This document shows, one piece after another, positions 54,123-64,000 of a stretch of DNA of 64,000 nt. Source of the stretch: Tetragonia tetragonoides (Eukaryota > Streptophyta > Magnoliopsida > Caryophyllales > Aizoaceae); assembly GCA_038025085.1 (NCBI GenBank), contig CM076140.1:32785501-32849500 (forward strand). Reading direction: 5' to 3'. Made by a program: the position numbers and the translations under genes. Under the pieces are notes generated by a model that did no database searches, had not been told where the DNA came from, and saw only the letters and a list, made by a program, of their open reading frames with translations. Position 1 is the first letter of the stretch. Each line of letters begins with the position of its first letter.

Positions 54123-57100
54123 TCAAGTAGGACTAGTACCTTTTAGGAAGAGGTCTGGATACTTCTCGCGCATCATGGATTCATCTTCCCATGTTGCTTC
54201 CTCTTGACCTTGTCGAGACCAAACGACTTTGATGATTGGAACAGTCTTTGTTTGAGTTGAGCGCTCTTTGCGATCCACTATCTTGATAGGACGCTCTTCA
54301 TAAGTCAAACTTTCATCTAGATCGGTCGTTTCAGGTTGAACGACATGAGTTGGATCATGTACGTATCGCTTCAACTGATAGACATGAAACACACTGTGGA
54401 CTTTTGCAAGTTCCACAGGTAAAGCTAGTCGATAAGCAACCTCACCAATCATTTCCAGGATCTCGTAAGGACCAATGTAATGAGGACTTAACTTCCCCTT
54501 ACGACCAAAACGCATGACACCTTTGGTAGGAGATACTCGCAAAAGTACCTTGCTTCCTACCTCAAACATTTCAAGTCTACGACCTCTATCTGCGTACGAT
54601 TTCTGGCGATCTTGAGCACTACGCATCTTTGCTTGAATCACATTGACCACTTCGACGGTCTGCCGGATCATTTCTGGACCCAAAACTGCAGTTTCACTAA
54701 TGTCGCTCCAACAAACTGGCGATCTACACTTCCTACCATACAATGCTTCATATGGTGCTCGATCAATGCTTGAGTGATAGCTATTGTTGTAAGAAAACTC
54801 GATCAATGGAATGTGTTTATCCCACGAGCCTTGATACTCGAGAGCACACGCTCAAAGCATATCCTCCAAGGTCTGAATCGTTCTTTCCGTCTGACCATCA
54901 GTCGCAGGATGAAAAGCAGTACTGAACTTCAATTTGCTTCCAAAAACTTCTTGCAATTTCTGCCAAAAATGTGACAGAAATCTCGAATCTCTATCTGAAA
55001 CGATATCCTCTGGAACACCATGAAGCCTCATGACTTCCTTGACGTAAGCATCCGCTAGCTTCTCCATTTCCCAAGTGTCGTTCATTGGGATGAATCTCGT
55101 AACTTTCGTCAAACGATCTACAACTGCCCAAATGGCGTTGTTCTTCTTCTGTGTCAATGGTAAACCCATGACAAAGTCCATTGAAATTGAGTTCCATTTC
55201 CACGTAGGGACTTCAAGCGATTGTATCATTCCACCAGGTCTCTTGTGTTCGATCTTCACCTTCTGGCACGTCAGACACTTAGCCACGAATTCAGCGACAT
55301 CTTGTTTCATACCTTTCCACCAGAACAATTGGCGAAGGTCATTGTAAAGCTTGTCTCCACCAGGATGTACAGAATAAGGTGTATTGTGAGCTTCACCCAG
55401 AATCTGACTCTTGATCTCCGGGTCATTCGGCACACAGACACGATCACGAAATCTCAAGACACCGTCTTGACCAATAGAAAAGTCCTCGGATCTACCCTCG
55501 TCCTTGTGGCGTAGAATCCGTTGAAGATCCTCATCTGTACTCTGTTTACCCTTGATCTCGTCGAGTAAGGTTGCTCGAACTGACATATGTGCTAAGGTAC
55601 ATTGAACGTCACATTTCGGCAGAATCTCCACGTCAAGACTTTGTAAGTCACGAATGATCTCCCTTGGAAGTACTAAAGCAGTATTCAACGTATGACGAGT
55701 CTTTCTACTCAAAGCGTCAGCTACCACGTTAGCTTTCCCTTCGTGATACTGAATGTCGATGTCGTACTCCGTCAATAACTCTAGCCATCTTCTTTGTCGC
55801 ATATTCAATTCCTTTTGTGTGAATATGTACTTGAGACTCTTGTGGTCCGTAAACATCTTCACAGCAAAACCATAGAGATAATGTCTCCAAATCTTTAAAG
55901 TAAACACGACAGCAGCGAGCTCTAAGTCGTGAATAGGGTAATTATCCTCGTGCTTCTTCAATTGTCTTGAGGCATAAGCCACTACCTTACCATATTGCAT
56001 CAAAACACAGCCTAATCCATGCTTAGACGCCTCACTATAGACTTCGTATCCTTCAGTTTCCGATGGCAAAGTCAAAATTGGCACGCTTGTAAGACGTTTC
56101 TTCAATTCTTGAAAAGCAGCTTCACACTTTTCCGACCACACGAACTTCGTCGTCTTTTTCATCATGTTTGTCATAGGCTGCACTATGTTGGAAAATCCTT
56201 CCACAAACCTACGATAAGTACCAGCTTACCCAAGAAAACTTCTGACCTCGGTCACGCTCTTCGGTGCGGACCAGTCTATAACAGCTCTAATCTTTTCCGG
56301 GTCAATCGCAACTCCAATCTTAGACACCACATGTCCTAAGAAGGAAACAGTTTCTAACCAAAACTCGCACTTTGACAGCTTGGCGTACAATTGATGTCGT
56401 CTCAAAATCTCCAAAATGGTTCGCAAGTGTTGCTCGTGCTCATCAGCGTTCTTCGAATAGACCAAAATATCGTCAATAAAGACAACAACGAACTGATCGA
56501 GATAAGGCTGGAACGTACGGTTCATCAAATCCATAAACTTCGCAGGTGCGTTCGTCAACCCAAAAGGCATCACCGTGAACTCGTAGTACCCATACCTCGT
56601 CCTAAACGCGGTCTTTGGAATGTCAGGCTCGGAAATCCTGAGTTGATGGTATCCTAAACGTAGATCGATCTTCGAGAAAACAGTCGCGCCACAAAGTTGG
56701 TCAAATAGGTCGTCAATCCTCGGAAGTGGATAACGATTCTTGATCGTGATCTTGTTCAACTCTCGGTAGTCTATGCACAATCTCATACTACCATCCTTCT
56801 TACGTACGAACAGAACAGGAGCACCCCAAGGCGATACACTCGGGCGTATGTATCCCTTCTCCAGTAGTTCCTCGAGTTGCGTTTTCAGTTCTTTCATCTC
56901 TGCAGGAGCCATACGATACGGAGCTTTCGAGATCGGAGCAGAACCTGGAGCTAAGTCAATCGTGAAGTCGATAATGCGTTGCAGAGGCATTCCTGGAATC
57001 TCGTCTGGAAAGACTTCAGCGTACTCCGAAACAACTGGAATAGGTTTTGAAACTTCGGATTCTCGACTTGTATCCACTACATGACATAGGTAAATCTCTT

Positions 57101-57584
57101 CACCTTTAGTCATACACTCCTTTGCTTTCATGGTTGTCACTACCTTCATCTTTGGCTTAACAATGACTCCTTTGTAGGTAATCCTCCTACCCTTCGGTCC
57201 ACGCAACGACACACGTTGCTCAAAGCACTCAATCTTAGTCCTATACTTGGCTAACCAATCCATTCCCAAAACCACGTAAAAATCCTTCAAATCCATCTGA
57301 ATCAAATCCGCAGGCAAATCGAAACCAGCTATCCTAATCGGACACTTTTCATACAACGCTTTACAATGAACAATCATTCCATCTGGCATCCTAATATTCG
57401 CACTATACACAAAACTAGGCTCTACACCTATCTTAGATGCAAAGCTCTTAGAAAGATCAGAGTGTGTTGCACCACTATCAAACAAAACAAAAGCAGGTTG
57501 AGAGTTAACGAGAAAAGTACCAGTGATCACATTCGGGTTCGCCTCAGCTTCTTTGCGGTTCAGCACATAAACCCTTCCATTCAC
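54123..57584 (-). pseudogene. Tekay-like pol: protease, RT, RNase H, integrase, chromodomain
   Basis: Protease: [10 protein letters not shown] near residue 36. [45 protein letters not shown]. Stop TAA near 56222. RNase H: YSEASKHGLGCVLMQYG (Glu where Asp is usual at the first catalytic site), FTDHKSLKYIFTQKELN. Integrase: CLTCQKVKIEHKRPGG, AVVDRLTKVTRFIPM, IVSDRDSRFLSHFW, TDGQTERTIQTLE. Stop TGA near 54850 (CGA expected). C-terminal: KVLLRVSPTKGVMRFGRKGK and a chromodomain (RPIKIVDRKER, IIKVVWSRQGQEEATWEDES), which is thought to guide insertion into heterochromatin. Two stop codons are the only breaks in the main frame. Confidence 0.9.
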
Positions 57585-58718
57585 CCCCTATTGTTGTTGT
57601 TGTTCTGCACAGGGTCGGCAGGTGCAGGAAGTAGTGCTTGATTATTCGCAGCAGGAGCAGCAGTATTGTTGCGGTTGTTGTTGTTATAACCCCCATTTCC
57701 ACGGTAGTTACCACCATTTCCGCGATTAGCATTTCCATTTCCACCACGATTGTAGTTGTTATCGCGGTTCTGACCATTACCGTTCCTTCCATGACTCCAG
57801 CATTCAGAAGCTTTGTGACCAAGCTTGTTGCACTCGTAGCATTGAAGTACATTGCCAGGACAGTTCTTTCCAGGATGCGTCTTGTTGCAGCGACTAAAAG
57901 GCGTATTACTCCTAGCTAAGATCGTAGCTCTATGACTATTCGAGTCATGATTCCTGTTCCCATTGTGGTTCTGACCACCTTGGTTGTTGTGATTGCCGTT
58001 GTTTGGCCTTGGCCTCTTATTTGCGCCACCTGACTGGGAAGAATTCCCTTCGTCACGTTTATGCTTTCCGAGCAACGAATCACGACGATCCACAGCACGC
58101 CCTTGGTTCAAGGCTTTCTCGTAAGATCCTTGGAACGTCAGCGAGTATCCTATAACATAACGCTGAATATCCCACTTCAGGCCATCTTCGAACCTCTCGA
58201 CCCGTTCAGCTTCGGTCGTCACCAAGTTACGTGCAAAAGCAGCAAGCTCGTTGAACTTTGTTGCGTACTCAGCCACAGATAGCTTTCCTTGATAGATGTT
58301 CTCGAATTCCCGTTGCTTCTGGCAACGGACAGCTCTTGGAAAGAACCGTTCATGAATAGACTCTTTGAACTCGGTCCACCCATATTCCTCAATGGTGAGT
58401 AGATCAGTGTCCACATCACTCCACCACTTGTTAGCCTCTCCCTTCAGGTAGTACGTAGCGGTGTTGACCTTCATGTTGCTGGGCCGATTAGTCGCCCTAA
58501 ACAACTTCTCGAACTCTATTATCCAATTCTCCAACTTGGTGGGCTCAGAGCCACCCTCAAATTGTCAGAGGTTTGAGTGCATCGAAATCCCTAAAGTTGC
58601 GCGTCTCAGGGTTCTGCGCGTTGTGATCTTGCTCTTGGCGCTCTAGCTGGCGCGTGATGTGCTCGACAACATTGGTAAGACCTACCTCTAGTCTCGCGAG
58701 TCGGTCGTTGGTTGCCAT
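57581..58718 (-). pseudogene. Tekay-like gag with one frameshift
   Basis: ATG at 58716-58718 (MATNDRLARLEVGL). A one-base insertion near 58560 breaks the frame; after it the capsid core is open (MENWIIEFEKLFRATNRPSN, KGEANKWWSDVDTD, FNELAAFARNLV), then an Asn/Gly-rich linker and CCHC (CYECNKLGHKASEC), and a long Asn/Gly-rich tail. It ends in TGA at 57581-57583, with pol in the minus-one frame across a run of five G. Confidence 0.85.
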
Positions 58719-59415
58719 TATAACAAATCTGAGACATAAAAGAGCAATGGTTGATCACCATTTTAGCAAAATTGGCACATTCGACCCAAATTGAGGTCTG
58801 CTTGAGAGATATAGGTTATAATTGAAACCAATCTCTTGACATTTAGCAATTAGCATATAAGTTTCAATGATCGACCTTACATTGTAGGTCTAAGCAACAT
58901 ACTTGCTTTGAATGTTCTCAGTTCCCATGCATAATAGTTCGATATGCAATAACAAAGTATACACATTGGTCTCACACGATTGATAAGCAATGACATTCAC
59001 AGTTCACACATCGAGGCTCCATTCTATTTTAGTAGGGCAATAAACAATGACATTTGATTGCATACAATACATGCTTAGCCATTGGCTCACAATTAATATG
59101 ATCATGCTCAATGAAAATTTTACCATAATTCCGACATGGATTTCCCATCATGTCTAGGCAATACGAGATAGCATTACGAAGCTATGAGTCAACCATGCAA
59201 TTATGTGATAAAACGATCATATAAAAAAAATTCTCAACGATATCATATAATTAAATGAAGTAGTCTTGCAACGAGACAAATTGCAAGTAAATAACAATCA
59301 TAAATATTTGTTGCCTATGCAATAACACCAACATCAAAATTGACCACGTAGGGCCATCACAATAGCTAAAAGTTCAATAAAACTCAAGTAAAACTAATAA
59401 GGCAATAATCTAGTT
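58719..59415 (-). other. Spacer between accessory ORF and gag
   Basis: AT-rich, no frame. Parts of it are recognisable at 21570-22127 in the other Tekay-like copy. Confidence 0.7.
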
Positions 59416-60354
59416 CTACTTGACACCAGCACACATTTTCTTCGCGCTAGGGGACTCGTCATGATCGTCCTTCCTCCTAGGCTTCACCTCCTTGCAGGGC
59501 CTGTATGGATAAGCATATCCACCGAATTTCTGGGCCATGAAACGCTTCCTAAAATCATCTGCATGCTTGCGCTTCTTGGTCCAGCAGTACTCGCACATAC
59601 CTTTCGGCGCAGGCACTAGCACGTGGTTCACCTTCCACTCGAACTCGGATAGGCATAACTCAGCTGCGACGCCTCTAAAGGAAAGAGACCATCTCATACC
59701 TTCTCCGTACTTCTTCTCATGCAAGTGACCGCTCTTGGAGACTACGTCGTCGTTCTTCTCCTTGAGTCCCAACCAAGGATGGATGTTAGGCAGACCAGCT
59801 AGCAGTAGCTCTACCCGTAAGCCTTCATGTAGACTCGTGCGATTCTCGTACTGATAACGCTCGATCGTAGTGTAAGCACGTCGTATATAGATACGCATAT
59901 CCTCCAGCTCAGCATTAGTAGCAAAGAACGGCTCCACAGGAGGAGACCAAGTTGCAGTAGGAATAGGTGCAGCAATAGGTGCAGGAGTAGGCGCGATGTG
60001 GTTGTCGCTCCCGGCACTAGTATCTTCCAATTCCGGCATGTCATCATGCTCTTCCAGCGCTGTATGTTTGGAGGGATCTTCCTCTTCCTCCATGCATGCA
60101 GCAGATGCGGCAACTGGGGCAGGTACAGGTGCGGCTATAGGCGCGGGAATTGGCGCGGGGCGTGCGGCCTTGTCGCGTGTGGCAATCGCGTGCACGGCAC
60201 GGACTTGTGTGGATTCGCGGCGTACGTTCGCGTCGTTTCCTGTCGACTCGCTATCCAATGAAGCTACATATTCTGTAGATGGTGCACAATGGGCTAGGGC
60301 GCGTGCCCTTTGATGTGCAGTCGTCATTTGCGCAGTGTTTCTTGTCCTTACCAT
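59416..60354 (-). CDS. Accessory leader ORF of Tekay-like element, unknown function
   Basis: An intact frame of 312 codons from the ATG at 60352-60354 (MVRTRNTAQM); an upstream in-frame ATG at 60384 is possible. It starts right after GATTGTCTACCTCAG, which looks like a 3' splice site; the second copy (20575) has GATTGTTTTTTTGTAG at the same place. N-terminus: Ala/Pro repeats (PAPIPAPIAAPVPAPVAAS) and acidic runs. Middle: VEPFFATNAELEDMRIYI, VELLLAGLPNIHPW, LSEFEWKVNHVLVPAPK. C-terminus: CEYC at about 254-257 followed by WTKKRKHADDFRKRFM, and two more Cys, so a small zinc site is possible. It lies between PBS and gag. It is not Gag-like and no known family was recognised. Confidence 0.8.
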   Translation of the reverse strand: MVRTRNTAQMTTAHQRARALAHCAPSTEYVASLDSESTGNDANVRRESTQVRAVHAIATRDKAARPAPIPAPIAAPVPAPVAASAACMEEEEDPSKHTALEEHDDMPELEDTSAGSDNHIAPTPAPIAAPIPTATWSPPVEPFFATNAELEDMRIYIRRAYTTIERYQYENRTSLHEGLRVELLLAGLPNIHPWLGLKEKNDDVVSKSGHLHEKKYGEGMRWSLSFRGVAAELCLSEFEWKVNHVLVPAPKGMCEYCWTKKRKHADDFRKRFMAQKFGGYAYPYRPCKEVKPRRKDDHDESPSAKKMCAGVK

Positions 60355-60530
60355 CTGAGGTAGACAATCAAACAATGAGAACATTATAAATCACAAGCAA
60401 AGTGATTTCAAATAATTCCTATCTTCTAGGACTACTACGCTCAACGGCTTTAATTATATTTTATTTTCCCTAAAATGAAACTAATCTTTATTAATTCATT
60501 AATTAATCTTAAGCAACCTTTTTAAACCTA

Positions 60531-60544
60531 GGGCTCTGATACCA
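60531..60544 (-). other. Primer binding site (tRNA-Met type)
   Basis: Reverse of TGGTATCAGAGCCC, two bases from the 5' LTR. Confidence 0.9.
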
Positions 60545-60546
60545 TG

Positions 60547-63185
60547 TGTAACACCCCCGAATTCGCAACGATTTCCTTGGAACTATCGACGTCGTTGTGC
60601 ACGACTCGACACCGCTGAACCGTCCCGAACCCGAGGGGATGTCACTGCAACATTTATCACTAAGGAGTAAATGCTAAGCAAAAAGAAAGACTAGGCATCA
60701 AAACGAGCTTACTAAGGAACTAAACAAACTAAACAGCTAATATCAGAGTTGTCTATATAGTGAGCTAAAACCCATTAAACCAAATTTATTACAACTTGCC
60801 TTCAAAGGGCTAAATCCAATAAAAATCCCAACGATCTAAACTGAGCAGAAACAGTTTTAAAATCGACGCCAACTCTACCTTCCAAGCTGTACGTCCTCAA
60901 TCAACTAAACCTGCACTTTGTTTTCCTTGACGGAAACAAAATACGGAAGAAAAGAAAAGAAACAAAAGAGAAACAAAAATCAGATAAACTGAATAAACGT
61001 CATCCGTACCCAGTAAAAACATTTCGCAAACCTTACCTGAGGTTTTAGAAGAATCATTGAAATTCATTTGCATACGCACATAAGCATATAATCAAGCATA
61101 CGCACAACGACATTCTTTTATATGCAATTCTTGTATAGTGATCACACGAAATACGACATAGACAATCCGTCTTGATTAGAGAGATGTAAGAGAGCGAATA
61201 GAACAGCGATTACCCATACTGTTCATCGAAGATACAATCACGCCATGGACTTAATGACTCTAGTGTGCACACTACCTCTAGTACAATTACACGAGCCTAG
61301 AGGACTTAATAAATGGGGAATGATCCGTCCCAGACACACTATGAGGTGTCCATAAGTAACTTGGGAATCACTCATCCATTGAACTACACCATTAGGTGCA
61401 ATCCCGATTGCCCGACTACTCCTAGGGATCCATTAGGAGTCTTACTCTCATTTAATTCAATTCTCATAATTTGCATTGGTTGACATAAGTGGTACTACGA
61501 GGCCACGACTTACTAATTCATTTCATGCTCTTGACAATGAATAGTAAATAATGACAATAATGATCATCAAATACGATGAGAATTAAACATGCTTTAATTC
61601 AATAACGACGATAATTCAATAATGATGACAAGTAATGTCTAGCAATTTCGGCAGCACTTCGGAAGGGTAATATGATATCCAAAAATTCAGAAATCACCAA
61701 AGACATTCAACGATAATATATAGTTGCTCACTAGCAATCAATAATACCCATACCAATTAGCATATAATTAATAGCATAATAATAATAATAATTCGCTATT
61801 CAACAATTTTCCAATAATCATCATATGGACTAATTAGTTCCCAAAACATGCTATCATCAACATGCTAATTATAACTCATATTTACAGCAGTGAATCATGC
61901 TTAATAACTTCATAATAACGATGATATAAATTAATCATGCTTTGCATATTAAATTCACAACAGATTCCCAATTAGCACATGACACATCAAAATAGTTTTG
62001 ATGGGGCTTTGGAAGAAGGTAGGCATGAGCCCTTACCACTAATACGCTACCAACAGTAAGTATGTTCCAATCGACAATAATCACGCTTGCTCGTTAGGTC
62101 CTAATTAAAAATAATTACCGAATTAGTATTAATTAAATACGAAAATACAAACAGTAACGAAATCTCAATATGTTATTTTTATTAAATTTCTTGATTTATT
62201 TCAACTAATCTAGGCTTTTGAAATTCGAATTCAGATTCCGAATGAGTGCAGAAAAATAAAAACATTAAATCAACAATACTGAAAATCGAAATAATAATTA
62301 CGAAAAATATAAAAACGAAACCCTAACTTCAAAACTAGGTCTAGGTCACGGGTACCCATGCATGGGACCAATAACCGGACCCTTCATCACCACCACCACC
62401 CGCGGGCCACCAGGGCCGGTGGTGGTAGTCGCCGGAGCGCCAGCGAGGAGGAGAGAAATAGAAAACGCGAAAGAGAGAGAGCCGAGAGAGAACGAGAGGA
62501 AGAGAAGGAGAGAGCAAGGGGGAGGGGGAGGCGACGTCGTCCACCTGCCGACGACCCCTCAGGCAGCGGTGTGAGGGCGTGGCGGTGGCGCGTGGTCGCA
62601 TGCCAGCGAACCCAGGGGAGAGAGAGAGGTTGCGGCGAGAGAGGGAGAAGGAGCGAGCGAAAGGGAGAGAGAGGGAGAGAGAGATTACTGCCGGCAGGAG
62701 GGTGGTGGTCTGGTGATGTGGGCAGCGGGAGAACGCCGGCGAAGTGCTGAGGGGAGAGAGAGAGCTCCGTGAGGGAGAGGGGAGAGAGAGAGAGGAGAGA
62801 GAGTGCTTGTGAGGGTTTGGGCTCAGTTTGCAAAATTGATGAATTGCCTCACCTTTTCCTTATATAGGCCCTCAGTCAACCCAAGTCAAATACTATTTGA
62901 TTTAGGAATTTATTTAATAATTTTCTGATTTAAATAACAAATTAAAACTAATTAAAACTAATTACAACTATATGAATAATTCTTATTCATATATAAAATA
63001 TTTTAATTAAACTCCTCAAAATTAATAAATACAATTTATGAAAGTCCCATAATAATAATTAATATTATTATGGCTTTAATTGAATAAATCGAATCCTTAA
63101 ATGAATATAGGATTTAATCTCCGAAACTATTTATAAATCATTTATAAACCAATATAATAATTATAGAAAATATTGGGGTATCACA
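60547..63185 (-). repeat. 5' LTR of Tekay-like element
   Basis: 2639 bases, TGTGATACCCC to GTGTTACA in element orientation. TATATA (reverse) at 62861-62866; a GA-rich transcribed start at 62430-62800 (CT-rich in element sense) produces spurious Arg/Glu-rich frames. Confidence 0.92.
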
Positions 63186-63634
63186 TGTTAATACATCTTC
63201 CAATCGAAGAATTAGGACCATAGCTAAATCTAGTCCTGAAAAGAAATGTAGAAAATATGTTGATGTGTTAGAACATCATGTTTGCGTGCATTGTGGTCTT
63301 ATTCGTCATTTTACTTATGAATGTCCTAAGTATTTTTTCATGATAAGAACAATGTTACGTTTAAACAAATATGGGTTAGGAAAGATTCGTTGCATATTAT
63401 TAATACTACTAATCCAAAGGGAACCAAAAAGGTTTGGGTTCCCAAAACCAAGAATTGATGAACTTGTGCAGGCTATATGAGAAGGAGTAAGATTAGTATT
63501 GACTAAATGTATCTTGTTTATCTTTATTTGCTCTCACTCATGGCATTTAAGATCGAGTGAATGTGGTGATGATTGGTGACAATAAAATAACAAAATTGTC
63601 AAGAGCAATAAGGTTAGTAAGTCACTCACATATA
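63184..63634 (+). repeat. Copia segment duplicated across the nested element, copy 2
   Basis: Second copy of 50857-51305, again with the CCHC (CVHCGLIRHFTYEC). It overlaps the LTR end by CA. After GTCACTCACATATA it runs on into copia sequence not seen on the left side. Confidence 0.9.
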
Positions 63635-64000
63635 CTCTCTAAGTAACGTGTTGTTGGTAGATGTATGTTTTAATGAAAATTTTGTTTGATATTACTTGGT
63701 TATGTGACAGGGGAAATTTGCTGAATTTTATTGTTATTGTCATGTAGTTAAGAATTTCGTGGGATGTTATTTACAAGGAGAATATTTATTATGCTTTGAG
63801 TTTGTTCCTTGGAATTAATTTATTTTACATTTATGTTTTGAATGATGACATATTATTATTGATTGCAATATGTGAATGTGGTATTAAACTGTGGCACCCA
63901 TTTATTATAGATGGGTACCATTCTAAATTAAAGCTTGTGATCAATTAATTGTTGATATTTTTACAAAAGCTTTACATAGAAAAGAATTTGAGAAGGATCA
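63635..64000 (+). pseudogene. Copia remnant with RNase H end
   Basis: AT-rich decayed sequence. Near 63930-63990 the frame CDQLIVDIFTKALHRKEFEK matches the end of copia RNase H. Protease, integrase and RT between this and gag are missing. It runs off the window. Confidence 0.65.

Larger units (their letters stand above)
51306..63185 (-). mobile_element. Nearly complete Tekay-like chromovirus element
   Basis: Minus strand: 5' LTR 60547-63185, PBS 60531-60544, accessory ORF 59416-60354, spacer, gag 57581-58718, pol 54123-57584 ending in a chromodomain, PPT, 3' LTR 51306-53856. The 3' LTR lacks the last 7 or so bases (TGTAACA in plus orientation) and no 5-base target duplication is present; instead 447 bases of copia sequence flank both sides. 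Stops and shifts in gag and pol make it inactive now. Confidence 0.9.
48036..64000 (+). mobile_element. SIRE-like Ty1/copia element, decayed, with nested insertion
   Basis: LTR from about 48036 to 48997, PBS at 48999, gag with long C-terminal tail (49049 to about 51150), then a Tekay-like element, then copia sequence again from 63184 to the window end, where RNase H text appears. Protease, integrase and RT are missing between, so the element is heavily deleted. Long Gag with coiled tail and a second CCHC is usual in SIRE/Maximus copia. Confidence 0.75.

Noticed and set aside
55075..56657. Plus-strand frames opposite pol
   Set aside because: Shadows of the pol frame on the other strand.

Overview
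This window is plant nuclear DNA, most likely from a eudicot with a large, repeat-rich genome. It contains Ty3/gypsy elements of the Tat/Ogre-like, Athila-like and chromodomain (Tekay/Del-like) types, a SIRE-like Ty1/copia element, spliceosomal GT/AG introns, and one complete plant cell-wall glycosyltransferase gene. No bacterial, organellar, tRNA, rRNA or CRISPR feature was found. The species cannot be named from the sequence.

Layout. 1-13,675: Tat-type retrotransposon sequence. Two LTR ends face outward around an Athila-type pol fragment (358-1,932). A gag-only element follows (5' LTR 1,933-3,489; gag 4,916-5,866; 3' LTR 12,404-13,675), with an inverted, order-permuted second copy of its own body inside (about 6,235-9,400). 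13,676-17,121: a host island with the only ordinary gene, an intronless GATL-type GT8 gene (14,309-15,367). 17,122-22,127: the 5' end of a Tekay-like element whose LTR carries a hAT-type MITE and whose leader carries a broken accessory ORF. 22,128-34,335: remains of a minus-strand Tat-like element, interrupted by a complete minus-strand gag-only element (22,404-30,695) with a perfect 5-bp target duplication. 34,340-35,057: a Tekay-like integrase fragment, plausibly part of the 17,122 element. 35,058-48,035: a large minus-strand Tat-like element with gag-protease and integrase but no reverse transcriptase; between integrase and 3' LTR it carries two opposite-strand genes (plant-mobile-domain type and DUF7745-like). 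48,036-64,000: a decayed SIRE-like copia element that hosts a nearly complete Tekay-like element (51,306-63,185, minus) with gag, protease-RT-RNase H-integrase-chromodomain, and the same accessory leader ORF, here intact.

How the parts may work together. The gag-only Tat-like elements share PBS, PPT and LTR architecture with the larger 35-48 kb element and would need enzymes in trans, as every enzyme-coding element here is disrupted. The two strongest leads are (1) the antisense gene module of the 35-48 kb element, whose upstream regions repeat the GCCGCT-type near-palindromes found before the TATA boxes of the same family's LTRs; and (2) a leader ORF with a CxxC motif, conserved between two Tekay-like copies and preceded in both by a 3'-splice-site-like sequence. 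All homology statements are by eye; no search was run.
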